A stretch of DNA of 37,378 nt from an uncultured Ferrovum sp. (GCA_903863375.1 CAIPBT010000073.1:1-37378); one strand, 5' to 3'. Shown: positions 1 to 9,270, counted from the first letter of the stretch. A program made the numbers and translations. Notes: a model not told the origin generated them from the sequence alone.

Positions 1-123
1 TGCCGCCACGGCCTGGGCATCCCGGGCCCAGTCGGCTGCCAGTTGGCCTGCCAGGGCCTGACGTTCGGCGGCCGACGATTGCAGCAATGGCGTGCCAGCA
101 GCCGGAATGGTGAACAGGCTCAT
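1..123 (-). CDS. 5' part of a gene, probably nicotinamide-nucleotide amidase (PncC/CinA C-terminal type)
   Basis: This is the first 41 codons of a minus-strand gene that runs off the left edge. Its ATG (123-121) overlaps the pgpA stop as ATGA, so it is probably translationally coupled to the riboflavin/thiamine operon. The visible product starts MSLFTIPAAG and continues with an amphipathic stretch, LAGQLAADWARDAQAVAA. That stretch resembles the helix just before the AESCTGG motif of PncC/CinA-C proteins, which deamidate NMN. thiL-pgpA-pncC is a common gene order in proteobacteria. The diagnostic AESCTGG motif lies outside the window, so the identity rests on context and a weak N-terminal pattern. 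That a gene starts here is much surer than which gene it is. Confidence 0.5.
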   Translation of the reverse strand, partial: MSLFTIPAAGTPLLQSSAAERQALAGQLAADWARDAQAVAA

Positions 124-608
124 GACAGCGGTCCTCCGGGCAAATGGAGCAAGGCAAGACCTCGGCAGGCCAACCAGGCAAGCGCCGCCGCCAAGACATC
201 GTCCAGCATGATGCCGGTGCCACCGTGCACGTGACGGTCGGCATAGCCCACCGGGAAGGGCTTGGTGGCGTCGAACAGGCGAAACAGCAGGAAGGCCCAG
301 GTAAGCGTCGGCAGATCGGCCGGCAAGGCATACAGCAGGCCGGCGAAGGCCAGATATTCGTCGCAGACCACTGCCCCGGGATCCTGCTGCCGCAAGGCGA
401 ACGCCGTGCGCCGGGCCAGCCAGGCCCCTGCCGCGAACCCGGCCACCAGCAACAACACGGCCGGCATCGACGCGAGCGGTCGCAGTGCCAGCACCAGCGC
501 AAACCCTGGCAGGGTGCCAAAGGTTCCAGGAGCCACCGGCATCAGGCCCAGCCCGCCCCCCAAGGCAAGGAAATGGCCAGGATCACGCAGCAGGCGCAGC
601 CGGCTCAT
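120..608 (-). CDS. pgpA: Phosphatidylglycerophosphatase A
   Basis: PgpA is an inner-membrane enzyme that dephosphorylates phosphatidylglycerophosphate to phosphatidylglycerol. The 162-residue product is close to the usual 165-175. It shows the N-terminal family pattern DPGHFLALGGGLGLMPVAPG followed by TFGTLPG. A membrane segment follows at about residues 40-65, and the C-terminal acidic region has FRLFDATKPFP and HGGTGIMLDD, whose aspartates fit the metal/catalytic site. The frame is open upstream to 677, but the start at 608 (MSRLRLL) was chosen because family similarity begins there and it lies 4 nt after the thiL stop. The stop overlaps the next start. It is part of the ribBA(X)-ribH-nusB-thiL-pgpA operon. 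Confidence 0.93.
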   Translation of the reverse strand: MSRLRLLRDPGHFLALGGGLGLMPVAPGTFGTLPGFALVLALRPLASMPAVLLLVAGFAAGAWLARRTAFALRQQDPGAVVCDEYLAFAGLLYALPADLPTLTWAFLLFRLFDATKPFPVGYADRHVHGGTGIMLDDVLAAALAWLACRGLALLHLPGGPLS

Positions 609-612
609 GGGC

Positions 613-1596
613 TCATGGGCATGTCGCGCCGTCAAAGTGGTCGAAGCCGCGGCGGCGCGCCGGACGCACCGTGCCATCTGCAGCCACCACGGTTACCCCG
701 CTGCCGGCACGGATGGTGCCAATGCACGTCACGGTGACGGCTGCGGCGATGCCCGCAGCCAGGATTGCCTGCGCGGCTGCCGCCGGGGCGGTGAAGCAGA
801 GTTCATAGTCGTCGCCGCCGGCCAGCAGGGCATCATCCACCAACGGGGTTGCCCGCCGCTCGGCCAGTGCCGCCAGGGTCGGGAGGGCGGCATGCTGCAC
901 CACTGCCGCCACGCCACTGGCCTGCGCGAGGTGGCCAAGATCAGCCAGCAGACCATCGGAAATGTCGATGGCCGCCGAGGCCAGGCCAGCCAGCTGCAGG
1001 CCGAGTGCCACGCGCGGCGTCGGCTGTTCCAGACGGGCGATGCAGTGGGTGCGTGCCGGTGCCGGCAGGTCTAGCTGACCCTGCAGGCAGGCAAGGCCAC
1101 AGGCCGCTTCGCCCAGGGTGCCGCTCACCCACAGCTGGTCACCTGGCCGGGCACCCGACCGGCGCAGGGCTGCCGCCGCAGCGACCTCGCCGAGGATGGT
1201 GACCGAGAGATTGAGCGGCCCGGCGGTGGTGTCGCCGCCAACCCAATCCACGCCATACTGCTGCGCCTCGGCGTGGAAGCCGTCCGCAAAGGCGGCCAGC
1301 CACGCGGGATCCGGTTCGGGCAGGGCAATCGCGAGCGTGGCCCACCGCGGCCGGGCGCCCATGGCGGCCAGGTCGGAGAGATTCACGGCCATGGCCTTGT
1401 GGCCCAGACGGCCGGGATCGGTATCCGGCAGGAAATGACGGCCCGCCACCAGCATGTCGGTGGAGACCGCCAGCACTTGGCCTGCGGACGGCTGCAGCAA
1501 TGCCGCATCATCGCCTACGCCCAGCAGGGTGTGCCGGGTGGGCCGCGTGAAATGCTGGCGGATCAGGTCAAATTCACCGGGCTTGGCGTCGGGCAT
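613..1596 (-). CDS. thiL: Thiamine-monophosphate kinase
   Basis: ThiL phosphorylates thiamine monophosphate to the active cofactor thiamine diphosphate with ATP, in the cytosol. The 327 residues carry the family signatures in order: GEFDLIRQHF at the N-terminus, GVGDDAALL (metal/ATP-binding aspartates), VSTDMLVAGRHF, NLSDLAAMGARP, WVGGDTTAG, DISDGLLADL and AGGDDYELCFT. Length matches the family (about 320-330). It begins 23 nt after nusB ends and is followed within 5 nt by pgpA. Its company with nusB and riboflavin genes is a widespread proteobacterial arrangement with no direct biochemical link beyond shared transcription. No clear Shine-Dalgarno sequence precedes the start, so coupling to nusB translation is plausible. 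Confidence 0.97.
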   Translation of the reverse strand: MPDAKPGEFDLIRQHFTRPTRHTLLGVGDDAALLQPSAGQVLAVSTDMLVAGRHFLPDTDPGRLGHKAMAVNLSDLAAMGARPRWATLAIALPEPDPAWLAAFADGFHAEAQQYGVDWVGGDTTAGPLNLSVTILGEVAAAAALRRSGARPGDQLWVSGTLGEAACGLACLQGQLDLPAPARTHCIARLEQPTPRVALGLQLAGLASAAIDISDGLLADLGHLAQASGVAAVVQHAALPTLAALAERRATPLVDDALLAGGDDYELCFTAPAAAAQAILAAGIAAAVTVTCIGTIRAGSGVTVVAADGTVRPARRRGFDHFDGATCP

Positions 1597-1619
1597 GTCG
1601 AGCGTCGGCGGGCGAGCGC

Positions 1620-2111
1620 TCAGGGGCGCGGCGGACGCGCTGCTCCACCCAGTTCAGCTGGCCGCAGCTGCTGTGCCAGGCGGTCGAGCACGCCATTGAC
1701 GAACTTGTGTCCATCGGTGCCACCGAAGGTCTTTGCCAGTTCGATGGCCTCATTCAGGATCACGCGCAGCGGCGTCTCTGGCCGGTGCACCAGTTCGAAC
1801 AGGCCGATCTGCAGGATGCCGCGCTCCACCGGGCTGACCTCGGCCAGCGGCCGGTCGATCGCGCCAGCGAGGGCGGTTTCCAGGCCAGCGATATCGCCAA
1901 CAATGCCCGCCAGCGTCTCGCGGTAGAAGGCGTGGTCGAGCTGCGCCCAGTGTTCCGACATTTCCATGTCGCGCTGAATGTCGCGCACCTCGGCACCGGA
2001 CAACAGCCGGCGGTAGAGGGCCTGCAACAGGAAATCGCGGGTCCTGCGACGCTTCGACTTGTGCCGGACCGGTGCCGCCACGCCGCCCGACGGCAGGGCG
2101 TCGGTGGTCAT
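1620..2111 (-). CDS. nusB: Transcription antitermination factor NusB
   Basis: NusB binds boxA RNA together with S10 (NusE) and promotes antitermination of rRNA operons. The 163-residue all-helical product has the N-terminal basic segment [17 protein letters not shown], which contacts RNA. The C-terminal half has [29 protein letters not shown] and [12 protein letters not shown], all standard NusB signatures. The first 14 residues and the Pro/Ala-rich tail extend slightly beyond the E. coli protein. The ATG overlaps the ribH stop (ATGA), and a GGGAC sequence about 6-10 nt upstream could serve as ribosome-binding site. ribH-nusB adjacency is conserved across many bacteria. Confidence 0.97.
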   Translation of the reverse strand: MTTDALPSGGVAAPVRHKSKRRRTRDFLLQALYRRLLSGAEVRDIQRDMEMSEHWAQLDHAFYRETLAGIVGDIAGLETALAGAIDRPLAEVSPVERGILQIGLFELVHRPETPLRVILNEAIELAKTFGGTDGHKFVNGVLDRLAQQLRPAELGGAARPPRP

Positions 2112-2599
2112 TCGACGTCCCGCAACGCGGCCACCAGACGCGCCATCTCGACCGCGGCCTGCGCGCAGTCGCGTCCTTTCTCGAGCGTCCGGGCAAAGGC
2201 CTGCTCGTCATCCTCGGTGGTGAGCACCCCGTTGGCGATCGGAATTTCCAGATCGAGTCCCACCTGGGTGATGGCAGAACCGCACTCGTTGGCCACCAGT
2301 TCGAAATGATAGGTTTCACCGCGTACCACGGCACCCAGCGCAATCATCGCATCCGGGTCGCGCGTGGTGCCCAGCACCTGCAGGGCCAAGGCAATTTCGA
2401 GGGCTCCGGGCACCCGCACGATGGTGATGTCCTCATCGGCCACCCCCAGCCGCAGCAACTCGTCGGTACAGGCATCGAGCAGTTCCTCGCAGGCCTGTTC
2501 ATTGAAGCGGGCACACACCACGGCAATCTGCAGGCCTTCGCCTGCCTGCACGCCAGCCGAATTGTCGGCGGCTTCCAGGCCAATTTCCAGGACGTTCAT
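2108..2599 (-). CDS. ribH: 6,7-dimethyl-8-ribityllumazine synthase
   Basis: RibH condenses the ribityl-aminouracil intermediate with 3,4-dihydroxy-2-butanone 4-phosphate, the penultimate step of riboflavin synthesis. The 163-residue product shows [14 protein letters not shown] (substrate loop), [35 protein letters not shown] (with the catalytic-site histidine) and [16 protein letters not shown]. Length is typical of the icosahedral or decameric enzyme. Start 2599 is supported by GAGGAA about 8 nt upstream and by the ATGA overlap with the preceding stop. A 17-residue leader precedes the first strand. It sits directly between ribBA(X), which supplies one substrate, and nusB. Confidence 0.97.
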   Translation of the reverse strand: MNVLEIGLEAADNSAGVQAGEGLQIAVVCARFNEQACEELLDACTDELLRLGVADEDITIVRVPGALEIALALQVLGTTRDPDAMIALGAVVRGETYHFELVANECGSAITQVGLDLEIPIANGVLTTEDDEQAFARTLEKGRDCAQAAVEMARLVAALRDVE

Positions 2600-3741
2600 G
2601 CTTGTGTTCCTCTGACTTCTTCGGGGCTTAAAAAGCCTGTGACTTCCAGGCCGAATCCAATGAAGCGGGTGAGCCGGGCCGGTTTGGCCAGAATACGCAT
2701 GCGTCCCACACCGACATCGCGCAGGATCTGGGCGCCGATGCCATGCGCCCGGGGATCCCATTTGCGCCGTGCCAGTGCCACCAGCTGACGTTCCCGGGTG
2801 AGGTCGGTGAAATCACCATCGCCATCGCCGCCCCGGAGCAGCACCAGCACCCCGGTGCCGCGCGCGGCGATCACGCGCAACGCCTCGTGCACGCCGAAGG
2901 CATGACGGCCGCGACCGTCGTCGATCAGGTCGGCAAGCGACGCCGGCTCGTGCACCCGCACCAGGGTTTCCTCCTGCGGCACGGGCGACCCCAGCACGAG
3001 GGCCACATGCGTGCGCTCGGCGACTGCATCAAAGTACTCAAACACCCGGAAGCGGCCCTCCGGCAGTTCGATCTCGCGTTCGGCACACCGGCGCACCAGG
3101 TTTTCGGTTTCGCTGCGATGCCGGATCAGGTCGGCGATGGTGCCCAATTTGAGCTGGTGCACGCGCGCAAACTCTAGCAGGTCGGGCAGGCGCGCCATCT
3201 CACCATCTTCCTTCAGGATTTCGCAGATCACCGCTGCCGGCTCGCAGCCAGCGAGCTGCGCGAGATCGCAGCCGGCCTCGGTGTGGCCGGCGCGCATCAG
3301 CACCCCCCCCGGCCGGGCCATCAGGGGAAAGATATGGCCAGGCTGCACCAGGTCTTCGGGTCCTGCCGAAGCCGCCACGGCTACCTGAATGGTGCGCGCC
3401 CGGTCCGCAGCCGAGATGCCGGTGGTCACACCGCTGGCCGCCTCGATGGATACCGTGAAGTTGGTCGCGTAGGGCGAACGGTTGTCACTCACCATCAGCG
3501 GCAGGTGCAGCTGGGCGCAGCGTGCCTCGGTCAGGGTAAGACAGATCAGGCCACGACCGTGACGGGCCATGAAGTTGATCGCCTCCGGGGTGACGTGCTC
3601 GGCGGCAAGCACCAGATCGCCCTCGTTTTCGCGGTCCTCATCGTCCACCAGGATCACCATCTGACCGGCGCGCATGGCTTCGATGATGCCTTCGGCAGGC
3701 GTCACGCCGGGGTGTTGGGAGGCAGGCTGGGGGGCATTCAT
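2596..3741 (-). CDS. ribBA: 3,4-dihydroxy-2-butanone 4-phosphate synthase with degenerate GTP cyclohydrolase II domain (RibBX-like)
   Basis: The N-terminal RibB domain (about residues 15-215 of 381) makes dihydroxybutanone phosphate from ribulose 5-phosphate. It is intact: [50 protein letters not shown] and [10 protein letters not shown] are all present. The C-terminal half has the general RibA fold pattern ([35 protein letters not shown], a terminal ITGFGLEV-like segment). It lacks the GTP cyclohydrolase II zinc cysteines and the RQEGRGIGL motif; [15 protein letters not shown] occupies the zinc region. Such RibB-X proteins are known in proteobacteria and depend on a separate ribA elsewhere. 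Start 3741 was chosen because the next in-frame region upstream is not family-like; it has no strong ribosome-binding site. It is the promoter-proximal gene of the operon. I saw no FMN riboswitch in the 175 bp upstream. Confidence 0.93.
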   Translation of the reverse strand: MNAPQPASQHPGVTPAEGIIEAMRAGQMVILVDDEDRENEGDLVLAAEHVTPEAINFMARHGRGLICLTLTEARCAQLHLPLMVSDNRSPYATNFTVSIEAASGVTTGISAADRARTIQVAVAASAGPEDLVQPGHIFPLMARPGGVLMRAGHTEAGCDLAQLAGCEPAAVICEILKEDGEMARLPDLLEFARVHQLKLGTIADLIRHRSETENLVRRCAEREIELPEGRFRVFEYFDAVAERTHVALVLGSPVPQEETLVRVHEPASLADLIDDGRGRHAFGVHEALRVIAARGTGVLVLLRGGDGDGDFTDLTRERQLVALARRKWDPRAHGIGAQILRDVGVGRMRILAKPARLTRFIGFGLEVTGFLSPEEVRGTQA

Positions 3742-3866
3742 GGGGGCGCAGGACAGATGCCCGAAGTCCGGGCTGAGCCGCATTCTCGCGCAAAAGCGAC
3801 AGGCCGGCAAAACTTAAGGGCCGCGACAGCCCCAACACTTCACGCGCGATCCATTCCAGAACGTGC

Positions 3867-3893
3867 TCAAGTTTGACAGCCCTTGGCCGCAAA
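3867..3893 (+). promoter_or_regulatory. Putative sigma-28 (FliA) promoter of the first chemoreceptor gene
   Basis: TCAAGTTT (3867-3874), an 11-nt spacer and GCCGCAAA (3886-3893) resemble the flagellar sigma factor pattern TAAAGTTT-N11-GCCGATAA. The motif ends 23 nt before the ATG at 3917. A similarly arranged TCAAGTTC element precedes the second chemoreceptor. Chemoreceptor genes are classical sigma-28 targets, which supports the reading. Confidence 0.6.
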
Positions 3894-3916
3894 GTGATTA
3901 CCAACGGAGATTCCGC

Positions 3917-5959
3917 ATGAATGCTTTCTTCAGCCCTGCAGCCGCCCTGATGGGACGCCTGCGCTTTCCGACCAAATTTGCCGTCACCGGTGCCCTCTTC
4001 ACGACCGTGCTGCTGGTGATTGCGTTCCAGGCACTGGGCGCCCTCAATCACCGGCTGGCGCAACTGCGCGCCGAGCACTCCGGCGCCGAACTGGTGGCCG
4101 ATCTGGTGGAGTGGAACCGGGCCCTGCTCGACTTCCGGCGTGCTGCCACCACGGCGCATCCCGCGGGCACCGACGTGAAGGCCTTGCTGCATGATCTGGC
4201 AAGCCAACGCCAGGCCCTGCTGGCACGGATCGACGAAGACACGGCGCGCGACCTGCCATTGTTCGACGTCCGGGAACGCAGCGCCGGCCTGCGCAAGAGT
4301 TGGGAAAGCCTGTTGGCAAGCCTGGATGGCCTGCCCGTGGACGCCAGTTTTCCGTCGCGGGCTTTCGCTGCCCACACCGCCGCCTTTGAATACAACTATA
4401 ACTTCATGCGCGAGGTGGGTGACCGGTCCGGCCTGGCACTCGATCCGGATATCGACCTGTTCTACCTGGGGTATCCACTGGCCAACAACGTTGCCAAGAT
4501 TGCAGGACTGACCGTGCGGGTGCGCGCCTTTGAGGGTGTCAACATGCAGGCGGGCACTCTCACCATGGCAGACCGCGTGGTGTACGAGGTGCTCGACAGC
4601 CGGCTGAAGGATGCGGTGACCAGCATCGGCGTGATGCTGACCCAGTCGATGGACGCCAACCCGCAGGTGCGCGAACGCCTGCAGCCGCTGGTGGCCGCCC
4701 TGCAGGAAGGCAGCACACGCCAACTGGCCTTCGCACGCGAACATTTCACCAATGCCGAACGCATCACCGTCACGCAGGCGGATATCGATGCCGGTTCGAA
4801 AGATGCCGTGGCTGCCGCGTGGGCGTTGGTGGAAGGCACCCAACAGACCTTCCTCGCCCAGCTGGAAGCCCGCAAAATCACGGTGCAGGGTCAGCGTCTG
4901 GTGCTGGCCACCGCCGTGCTGGGCTGTCTGGCCGCGAGCATCTATTTGTTCATCGGGATGTATCTGTCGATTGCCGAGGCGCTGGGTGCGCTCACGTCGG
5001 GCAGTGCGCGCCTCGCCAAAGGCGATTTCCGCACGCCAGTGCGCGTGATCAGTCAGGACGAACTGGGTGACGTTGGCGAACATTTCAACGCCATGAGCCG
5101 CTCGCTTGGACAGCTGGTGACCGGCATCATGGCCTCGGCCGAGTCGGTGTTGCAGGCCGCCGACCGGCTGGCCGCCTCGGCGGTCACGCTGGCGGATGGC
5201 TCGCGGGTACAGGCCAGCGCGGCCCAGTCGACCGCCTCGGCTGTGGAAGAGGTTTCTGCCAGCATCAAGAATGTGGCGCACAACGTGCATGAGGCCGTCG
5301 ATGTCTCGCAGGCCGCCGCCAGCGCCGCCGAAGATGGCCGCAAGGTGATCCTGGCGGCGGCGGCAGAAACCCGTACGGTGGCAGATCTGGTCGGCCAACT
5401 GGCAACCGACGTGACCCGGCTTGGCAGCCGGGCGGACGAGATCGGCGCGATTGTCCACACCATCCAACGGATTGCCGACCAGACCAACCTGCTCGCCCTG
5501 AATGCCGCCATCGAGGCTGCGCGGGCGGGCGAAACAGGACGTGGTTTCGCTGTCGTGGCCGACGAGGTGCGCAAGCTGGCCGAGGGCACGCGCCGCGCCA
5601 CCCAGGATATCGGCGGCATGATCACGAAGGTGCAGCAAGACGTGAAGGCCTCGATCGATCAGGCCAGTGCCAGCCAGGACCGCGTTCTGAAGGGCGTCGA
5701 GATGACCGAATCGGCCACGGTCAGCCTTGACCGCATCCGTGAGGGGTCGGACACCACCGTTGCCCGGATCCGCGAAATTGCCGAGGCCTCGGAAGAACAG
5801 GCCCAGGCCAGCGACGACATTGCGCGCAATGTCGAGCAGATCTCGCAGATGTCTGAGGATAACGACCACGCCATCGCTGGCATTCGTGCGGCCGCCAGCG
5901 CGCTGCAGGGACTTGCCGCCGACGTCAAGCGCAGTGTCTCAGCGTTCCAGGTCGCCTGA
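3917..5959 (+). CDS. Methyl-accepting chemotaxis protein (first of a tandem pair)
   Basis: This 680-residue transmembrane chemoreceptor would sense a ligand and control CheA kinase. A first membrane segment (about 20-42) is followed by a roughly 280-residue periplasmic, mostly helical sensor region. The second membrane segment is near 327-350, then a HAMP linker (ending about 405) and a cytoplasmic signalling hairpin. The highly conserved tip is at about 518-540 ([20 protein letters not shown]), followed by [14 protein letters not shown]. There is no C-terminal NWETF-like pentapeptide for CheR/CheB tethering; the protein ends SAFQVA. ATG 3917 has GGAGA 5-9 nt upstream and agrees with the start of the second copy (both continue ...LMGRLRF). 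The ligand is unknown. It lies on the strand opposite to the flanking riboflavin genes. Confidence 0.95.
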   Translation: MNAFFSPAAALMGRLRFPTKFAVTGALFTTVLLVIAFQALGALNHRLAQLRAEHSGAELVADLVEWNRALLDFRRAATTAHPAGTDVKALLHDLASQRQALLARIDEDTARDLPLFDVRERSAGLRKSWESLLASLDGLPVDASFPSRAFAAHTAAFEYNYNFMREVGDRSGLALDPDIDLFYLGYPLANNVAKIAGLTVRVRAFEGVNMQAGTLTMADRVVYEVLDSRLKDAVTSIGVMLTQSMDANPQVRERLQPLVAALQEGSTRQLAFAREHFTNAERITVTQADIDAGSKDAVAAAWALVEGTQQTFLAQLEARKITVQGQRLVLATAVLGCLAASIYLFIGMYLSIAEALGALTSGSARLAKGDFRTPVRVISQDELGDVGEHFNAMSRSLGQLVTGIMASAESVLQAADRLAASAVTLADGSRVQASAAQSTASAVEEVSASIKNVAHNVHEAVDVSQAAASAAEDGRKVILAAAAETRTVADLVGQLATDVTRLGSRADEIGAIVHTIQRIADQTNLLALNAAIEAARAGETGRGFAVVADEVRKLAEGTRRATQDIGGMITKVQQDVKASIDQASASQDRVLKGVEMTESATVSLDRIREGSDTTVARIREIAEASEEQAQASDDIARNVEQISQMSEDNDHAIAGIRAAASALQGLAADVKRSVSAFQVA

Positions 5960-5960
5960 C

Positions 5961-6007
5961 CCACCAGATCGCCCGATCCACCTGATCGCCCGATCCACCA
6001 GATCGCC
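5961..6007 (+). repeat. 17-bp tandem repeat between the two chemoreceptor genes
   Basis: The unit CCACCAGATCGCCCGAT occurs at 5961-5977, again with one change (A to T) at 5978-5994, and partially at 5995-6007, starting one base after the stop codon of the first receptor gene. Each unit contains GATCG...CGATC-like symmetry that could allow short hairpins. It could act as a weak terminator or a transcript-processing spacer, or be a simple slippage product. Confidence 0.8.
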
Positions 6008-6034
6008 GCAACAAAACTTTCATCACGATCGCGC

Positions 6035-6061
6035 TCAAGTTCTGTAGCGGACAACCGTTCA
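6035..6061 (+). promoter_or_regulatory. Putative sigma-28 (FliA) promoter of the second chemoreceptor gene
   Basis: TCAAGTTC (6035-6042), an 11-nt spacer and ACCGTTCA (6054-6061) parallel the element upstream of the first receptor gene. The -35-like half differs by one base from that copy and the spacer is equal in length. The -10-like half keeps only CCG of the consensus GCCGATAA, so this copy is weaker. It ends 26 nt before the start codon. Confidence 0.45.
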
Positions 6062-6087
6062 ACTACTCAAACTTCGGGAGTGTTGAC

Positions 6088-8127
6088 ATGCTGCTGCTCA
6101 ATCCGGCCGTGACCTTGATGGGTCGACTACGTTTTTCCAGCAAGTTTCTCGTGACCGGCGCGATCTTCGTGCTGGTGCTGGGTTATCTTGCCTCCCACTC
6201 GATGGGGACCCTGACCGACCGGCTTGCGCAGATCCGGCATGAGCGGGCGGGTTCCCAGCTGATTGCCGATCTGGTGCACGTCAACCAGGCACTGATCGAG
6301 TATCGCAAGACGGCGATCCTGGCCCCCACGGGCGACGAGAGTGTCCGCGCCCGTCTGCAGGCCTTGGTGCCGGGCATCGATGCGGCGCTGACCACCCTGG
6401 CGAAGGACGAAAGCAGCTCGGCAGCCTTGGTCAACCTGAATGATCGGGTGGGCGAGCTGAAAGACAGCTGGTCGAAAATCCAGCAGACCGTTGGTGCCTT
6501 GCCGCTGGATGGCGACTTTGCCCAGAAAGCCTTCAGTGCGCACGGCAAGGCTTTCGAGCTGACGTATGTGGCCATGCGCGATGTCGGCGACCGCTCCGGT
6601 ATCGCGCTCGAACCAGACACGGACCTGTTTTACCTGGGCTTTGCGCTGGCCAACAATCTGCCCAAGTTGGCCGGCCTGTCCCGCCGCATCGAGGCCTACC
6701 AACAGCTCAACCTGCGCCGGGGTACGCTGACCCTGGACGACCGGGTGTTTTACGAGGTGGTCGACTCGCGCATCAAGGACGCCCTCGCCCAAACCACCGT
6801 CATGATCGATCAGTCAATAGCCGCCAATCCCGCCATCAAGGCACGGCTCGCGGACCGCATGGCAGCCTTCAAGCAGGCCAACCTCGACCAGCTCACGTTC
6901 AGCCGGGACCATTTCATCAAGACCGACCGCCTCACCGTCACCGCCGCCGACGTGACGCAAGGATCGGCCGCGGCGATTGCCGCTGCCTGGGATTGGGTGG
7001 ACGCCAGCCGTCAGACGTTTGATGCCGAACTGGCCGAACGGGAGGCTGCCGTCACCCACCAGCGACTGCTGCTGGGCCTGCTGGCCTTTGGCTCGGCACT
7101 GGCCAGCATCTATCTGTTTGCCGGCATGTATGTGTCGATCGCCAGCGCGATCCGCGCGTTGCACGACGGCAGTACGCGCCTCGCAGGCGGCGACTTCCGC
7201 ACCCCGGTGCGGGTGGATTCGGCGGATGAACTTGGTGAGGTGGCCAACAGTTTCAACCGCATGATGTCCTCGCTCGGTGCACTGGTGACCGGCATCAAGC
7301 GCTCGGCTACGGATGTGCGGCGTGCCGCCGATACGCTGGCAGCAACGTCCCGGCAGATTGCCGAGGGATCGCGGGCACAGGCCACCTCCGCGCAGGCTAC
7401 CGCGTCGGCCGTGGAAGAGGTGTCTGCCAGCGTCAAGCACGTGGCCGACAACGTGGTCGAGGCCGTCAACATTTCAGAGCAGGCAGCCCATGCTGCCGAA
7501 CACGGCCGGACCGTGATCGCCTCGGCGTCCGCCGAGACCCGTTCCGTGGCGGATCTGGTGGGCCAGCTGTCCGTGGACGTCAACCGGCTGGGCAGCCGGG
7601 CTGACGAAATCGGCTTGATCGTCAACACCATCCAGGGCATTGCCGACCAGACCAACCTGTTGGCATTGAATGCGGCAATCGAGGCGGCGCGGGCGGGTGA
7701 GGCCGGTCGCGGTTTTGCGGTGGTGGCCGACGAAGTGCGCAAGTTGGCCGAAAACACCCGCCGGTCGACGGAAGACATCGCCAACATGATCAGCAAGGTG
7801 CAGCAGGACGTGAAATCCTCGATTGCCCAGGCCCAAGCCAGCCGTGAACGGGTGCTGAAAGGGGTAGAGATGACCGAGTCGGCCACAGGCAGCCTGGACG
7901 AAATCCGCAAGGGTTCGGACGCCACGGTGCGCCGTATCCGCGAAATTTCGGAAGCGTCGCGTGAGCAGGCCATCGCCACCGAAGACATTGCCCGCAACGT
8001 CGAGCGCATCTCGCAGATGTCGGAGGACAATGACCGCGCCATCGAGGGCATCAGCGCCGCCGCGCGCCAGCTGCAAGGGTTTGCAGCGGACGTGGAGCGC
8101 AGCGTCGACGCCTTCCGCGTGGCCTGA
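6088..8127 (+). CDS. Methyl-accepting chemotaxis protein (second of a tandem pair)
   Basis: This 679-residue chemoreceptor has the same architecture as its upstream neighbour: membrane segment at about 20-40, periplasmic sensor, second membrane segment near 326-348, HAMP, and a signalling domain with the tip at about 516-538. It closely matches the neighbour along its whole length. Shared sensor blocks such as [20 protein letters not shown] against [20 protein letters not shown] show the sensor domains are also homologous. This points to local gene duplication rather than two unrelated receptors. Start 6088 has GGGAG about 8 nt upstream. There is no CheR/CheB tether pentapeptide (ends DAFRVA). 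It would signal through CheW/CheA encoded elsewhere. Confidence 0.95.
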   Translation: MLLLNPAVTLMGRLRFSSKFLVTGAIFVLVLGYLASHSMGTLTDRLAQIRHERAGSQLIADLVHVNQALIEYRKTAILAPTGDESVRARLQALVPGIDAALTTLAKDESSSAALVNLNDRVGELKDSWSKIQQTVGALPLDGDFAQKAFSAHGKAFELTYVAMRDVGDRSGIALEPDTDLFYLGFALANNLPKLAGLSRRIEAYQQLNLRRGTLTLDDRVFYEVVDSRIKDALAQTTVMIDQSIAANPAIKARLADRMAAFKQANLDQLTFSRDHFIKTDRLTVTAADVTQGSAAAIAAAWDWVDASRQTFDAELAEREAAVTHQRLLLGLLAFGSALASIYLFAGMYVSIASAIRALHDGSTRLAGGDFRTPVRVDSADELGEVANSFNRMMSSLGALVTGIKRSATDVRRAADTLAATSRQIAEGSRAQATSAQATASAVEEVSASVKHVADNVVEAVNISEQAAHAAEHGRTVIASASAETRSVADLVGQLSVDVNRLGSRADEIGLIVNTIQGIADQTNLLALNAAIEAARAGEAGRGFAVVADEVRKLAENTRRSTEDIANMISKVQQDVKSSIAQAQASRERVLKGVEMTESATGSLDEIRKGSDATVRRIREISEASREQAIATEDIARNVERISQMSEDNDRAIEGISAAARQLQGFAADVERSVDAFRVA

Positions 8128-8128
8128 G

Positions 8129-8170
8129 CCGGCGCGCACACGATTGTTCCGGAGTCCGGTCGCGCGCCGG
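8129..8170. terminator. Inverted repeat between convergent genes, possible bidirectional terminator
   Basis: CCGGCGCGC (8129-8137) and GCGCGCCGG (8162-8170) form a perfect 9-bp stem. The 24-nt loop contains a small inner hairpin, CCGGAGTCCGG. It lies 2 nt after the stop of the second chemoreceptor and before the 3' end of the convergent hydrolase gene. There is no U-run, so intrinsic termination is plausible but unproven. Confidence 0.55.
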
Positions 8171-8207
8171 ATATCCGCGCAAGGGTGGTCGCGCCCCGGT
8201 CAATCGC

Positions 8208-9269
8208 TCAGGGCACAGTCGCTCCCTGCAACCCTTGCAGTTGCCGGGCCAGCCGCGCCCGCCACAGGCTGGCGTCGAGCGTGGTGGCGTGACCGGTGGT
8301 GCTGGCACTGCCGGGAATCAGCAGGAAATCGGCCTGTGGCAGGGTGGCAATCACCCGTTCCATCACCGCCAGTTCGGGCGGATTGCGCGGATCATCGGCG
8401 GAATTGACAGCCAGCAGTCGGGCGCGGACCTTGCCCAACGTGGGCACCGGGTCAAAGTCGCGCGACGCATCCCACTGATAGAGATGGTCGTTGGCATCGC
8501 CCTTGAACGGCGCCTGCAGGCGTTTGTCGAGCCAGGCATCGGATGCGGCATGATCGGGCGCTTCCTGTGCCAGCTGTAGCGTGCCAGGCACCGTGGCCAG
8601 ACCGAAAAACACGGAAGCAAACTGCAGGCTGCGCGGCTGCTGGGTGTAATTGCCGCCCTGCCATTCGGGATCGTTGCGAATGGCATCGATCACCAGCCGG
8701 CGCATCATCCAGTTGCGCCCGCTCATCGCCATCGGGGTGGCGGCCAGGGCCACCACCACGTCCATCTGGGCAGGATGCTGACCGGCCCACAGCCAGGCCT
8801 GCATGCCCCCCATCGAGTAGCCGATCACCGCCTGCAGGTGGGAAATGCCAAGGTGTTCGGTCACCAGGCGATACTGTGCCTCGACACAGTCGTCGTAGTT
8901 GTAGCGGGGAAACCGGGCGCGTAGGCCATCCGAGGGTTTGGCCGAGCTGCCGGCACCGATGCCGTCCGGCAGGATGATGAAATGGTGTTCGGCATCCAGT
9001 GCCTGTCCGGGACCGAACAGGGCCTCGCCGAACATCGGCGTCAGCAGACCGCGGCCCGTGCCCAGTGTGCCGTGCAGCACCAACACGGCCGGGTTGGCCG
9101 GATTGCCGAGGGTGGTGTAGTGCAGGCGCATCTGTTCCAGGTGGCTGCCGTCATGGAAGCGGAAGTCCGGCACCAGCCAGTCCGCCTCGATCGGCTCAGG
9201 CAAGGGCGATGCCGCACGCGCCGACAGGCACCCGGCGAGGAGCAGCACCGCAAGCCACAGGCGGCCCAT
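8208..9269 (-). CDS. Alpha/beta-hydrolase of the homoserine acetyltransferase-like group, probable lipoprotein
   Basis: The 353-residue protein begins MGRLWLAVLLLAGC. The hydrophobic leader with an LAGC lipobox (Cys14) predicts lipoprotein export; cleavage after SARA is an alternative. The fold shows VLHGTLG (oxyanion region), ILPDGIGAG, the nucleophile elbow GYSMGGMQ, NSADDPRNPP (candidate acid) and a late GHATT (candidate histidine), so the triad looks complete. The overall pattern matches the MetX/homoserine acetyltransferase-like hydrolases, often annotated only as alpha/beta fold hydrolases. An exported form argues against a methionine-biosynthesis role. It begins 1 nt after the ribE stop (TGAGATG) with a GGGGA site, so it is probably co-translated with ribE. 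The substrate is unknown. Confidence 0.85.
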   Translation of the reverse strand: MGRLWLAVLLLAGCLSARAASPLPEPIEADWLVPDFRFHDGSHLEQMRLHYTTLGNPANPAVLVLHGTLGTGRGLLTPMFGEALFGPGQALDAEHHFIILPDGIGAGSSAKPSDGLRARFPRYNYDDCVEAQYRLVTEHLGISHLQAVIGYSMGGMQAWLWAGQHPAQMDVVVALAATPMAMSGRNWMMRRLVIDAIRNDPEWQGGNYTQQPRSLQFASVFFGLATVPGTLQLAQEAPDHAASDAWLDKRLQAPFKGDANDHLYQWDASRDFDPVPTLGKVRARLLAVNSADDPRNPPELAVMERVIATLPQADFLLIPGSASTTGHATTLDASLWRARLARQLQGLQGATVP

Positions 9270-9270
9270 C

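Noticed and set aside
3742-3916. Possible FMN riboswitch or minus-strand sigma-28 site upstream of ribBA(X)
   Set aside because: No conserved FMN-aptamer elements were recognised. The minus-strand TTAAGTTTT has no matching GCCGATAA at the right distance. Only a short GCCCG/CGGGC hairpin at 3759-3773 is visible.
3638-5869. 743-codon open frame on the minus strand opposite the first chemoreceptor
   Set aside because: The plus-strand chemoreceptor has clear domain motifs throughout; the antisense frame is His/Gln/Gly-rich without family signatures and joins the ribBA(X) start region only by chance. It is a typical GC-rich shadow.
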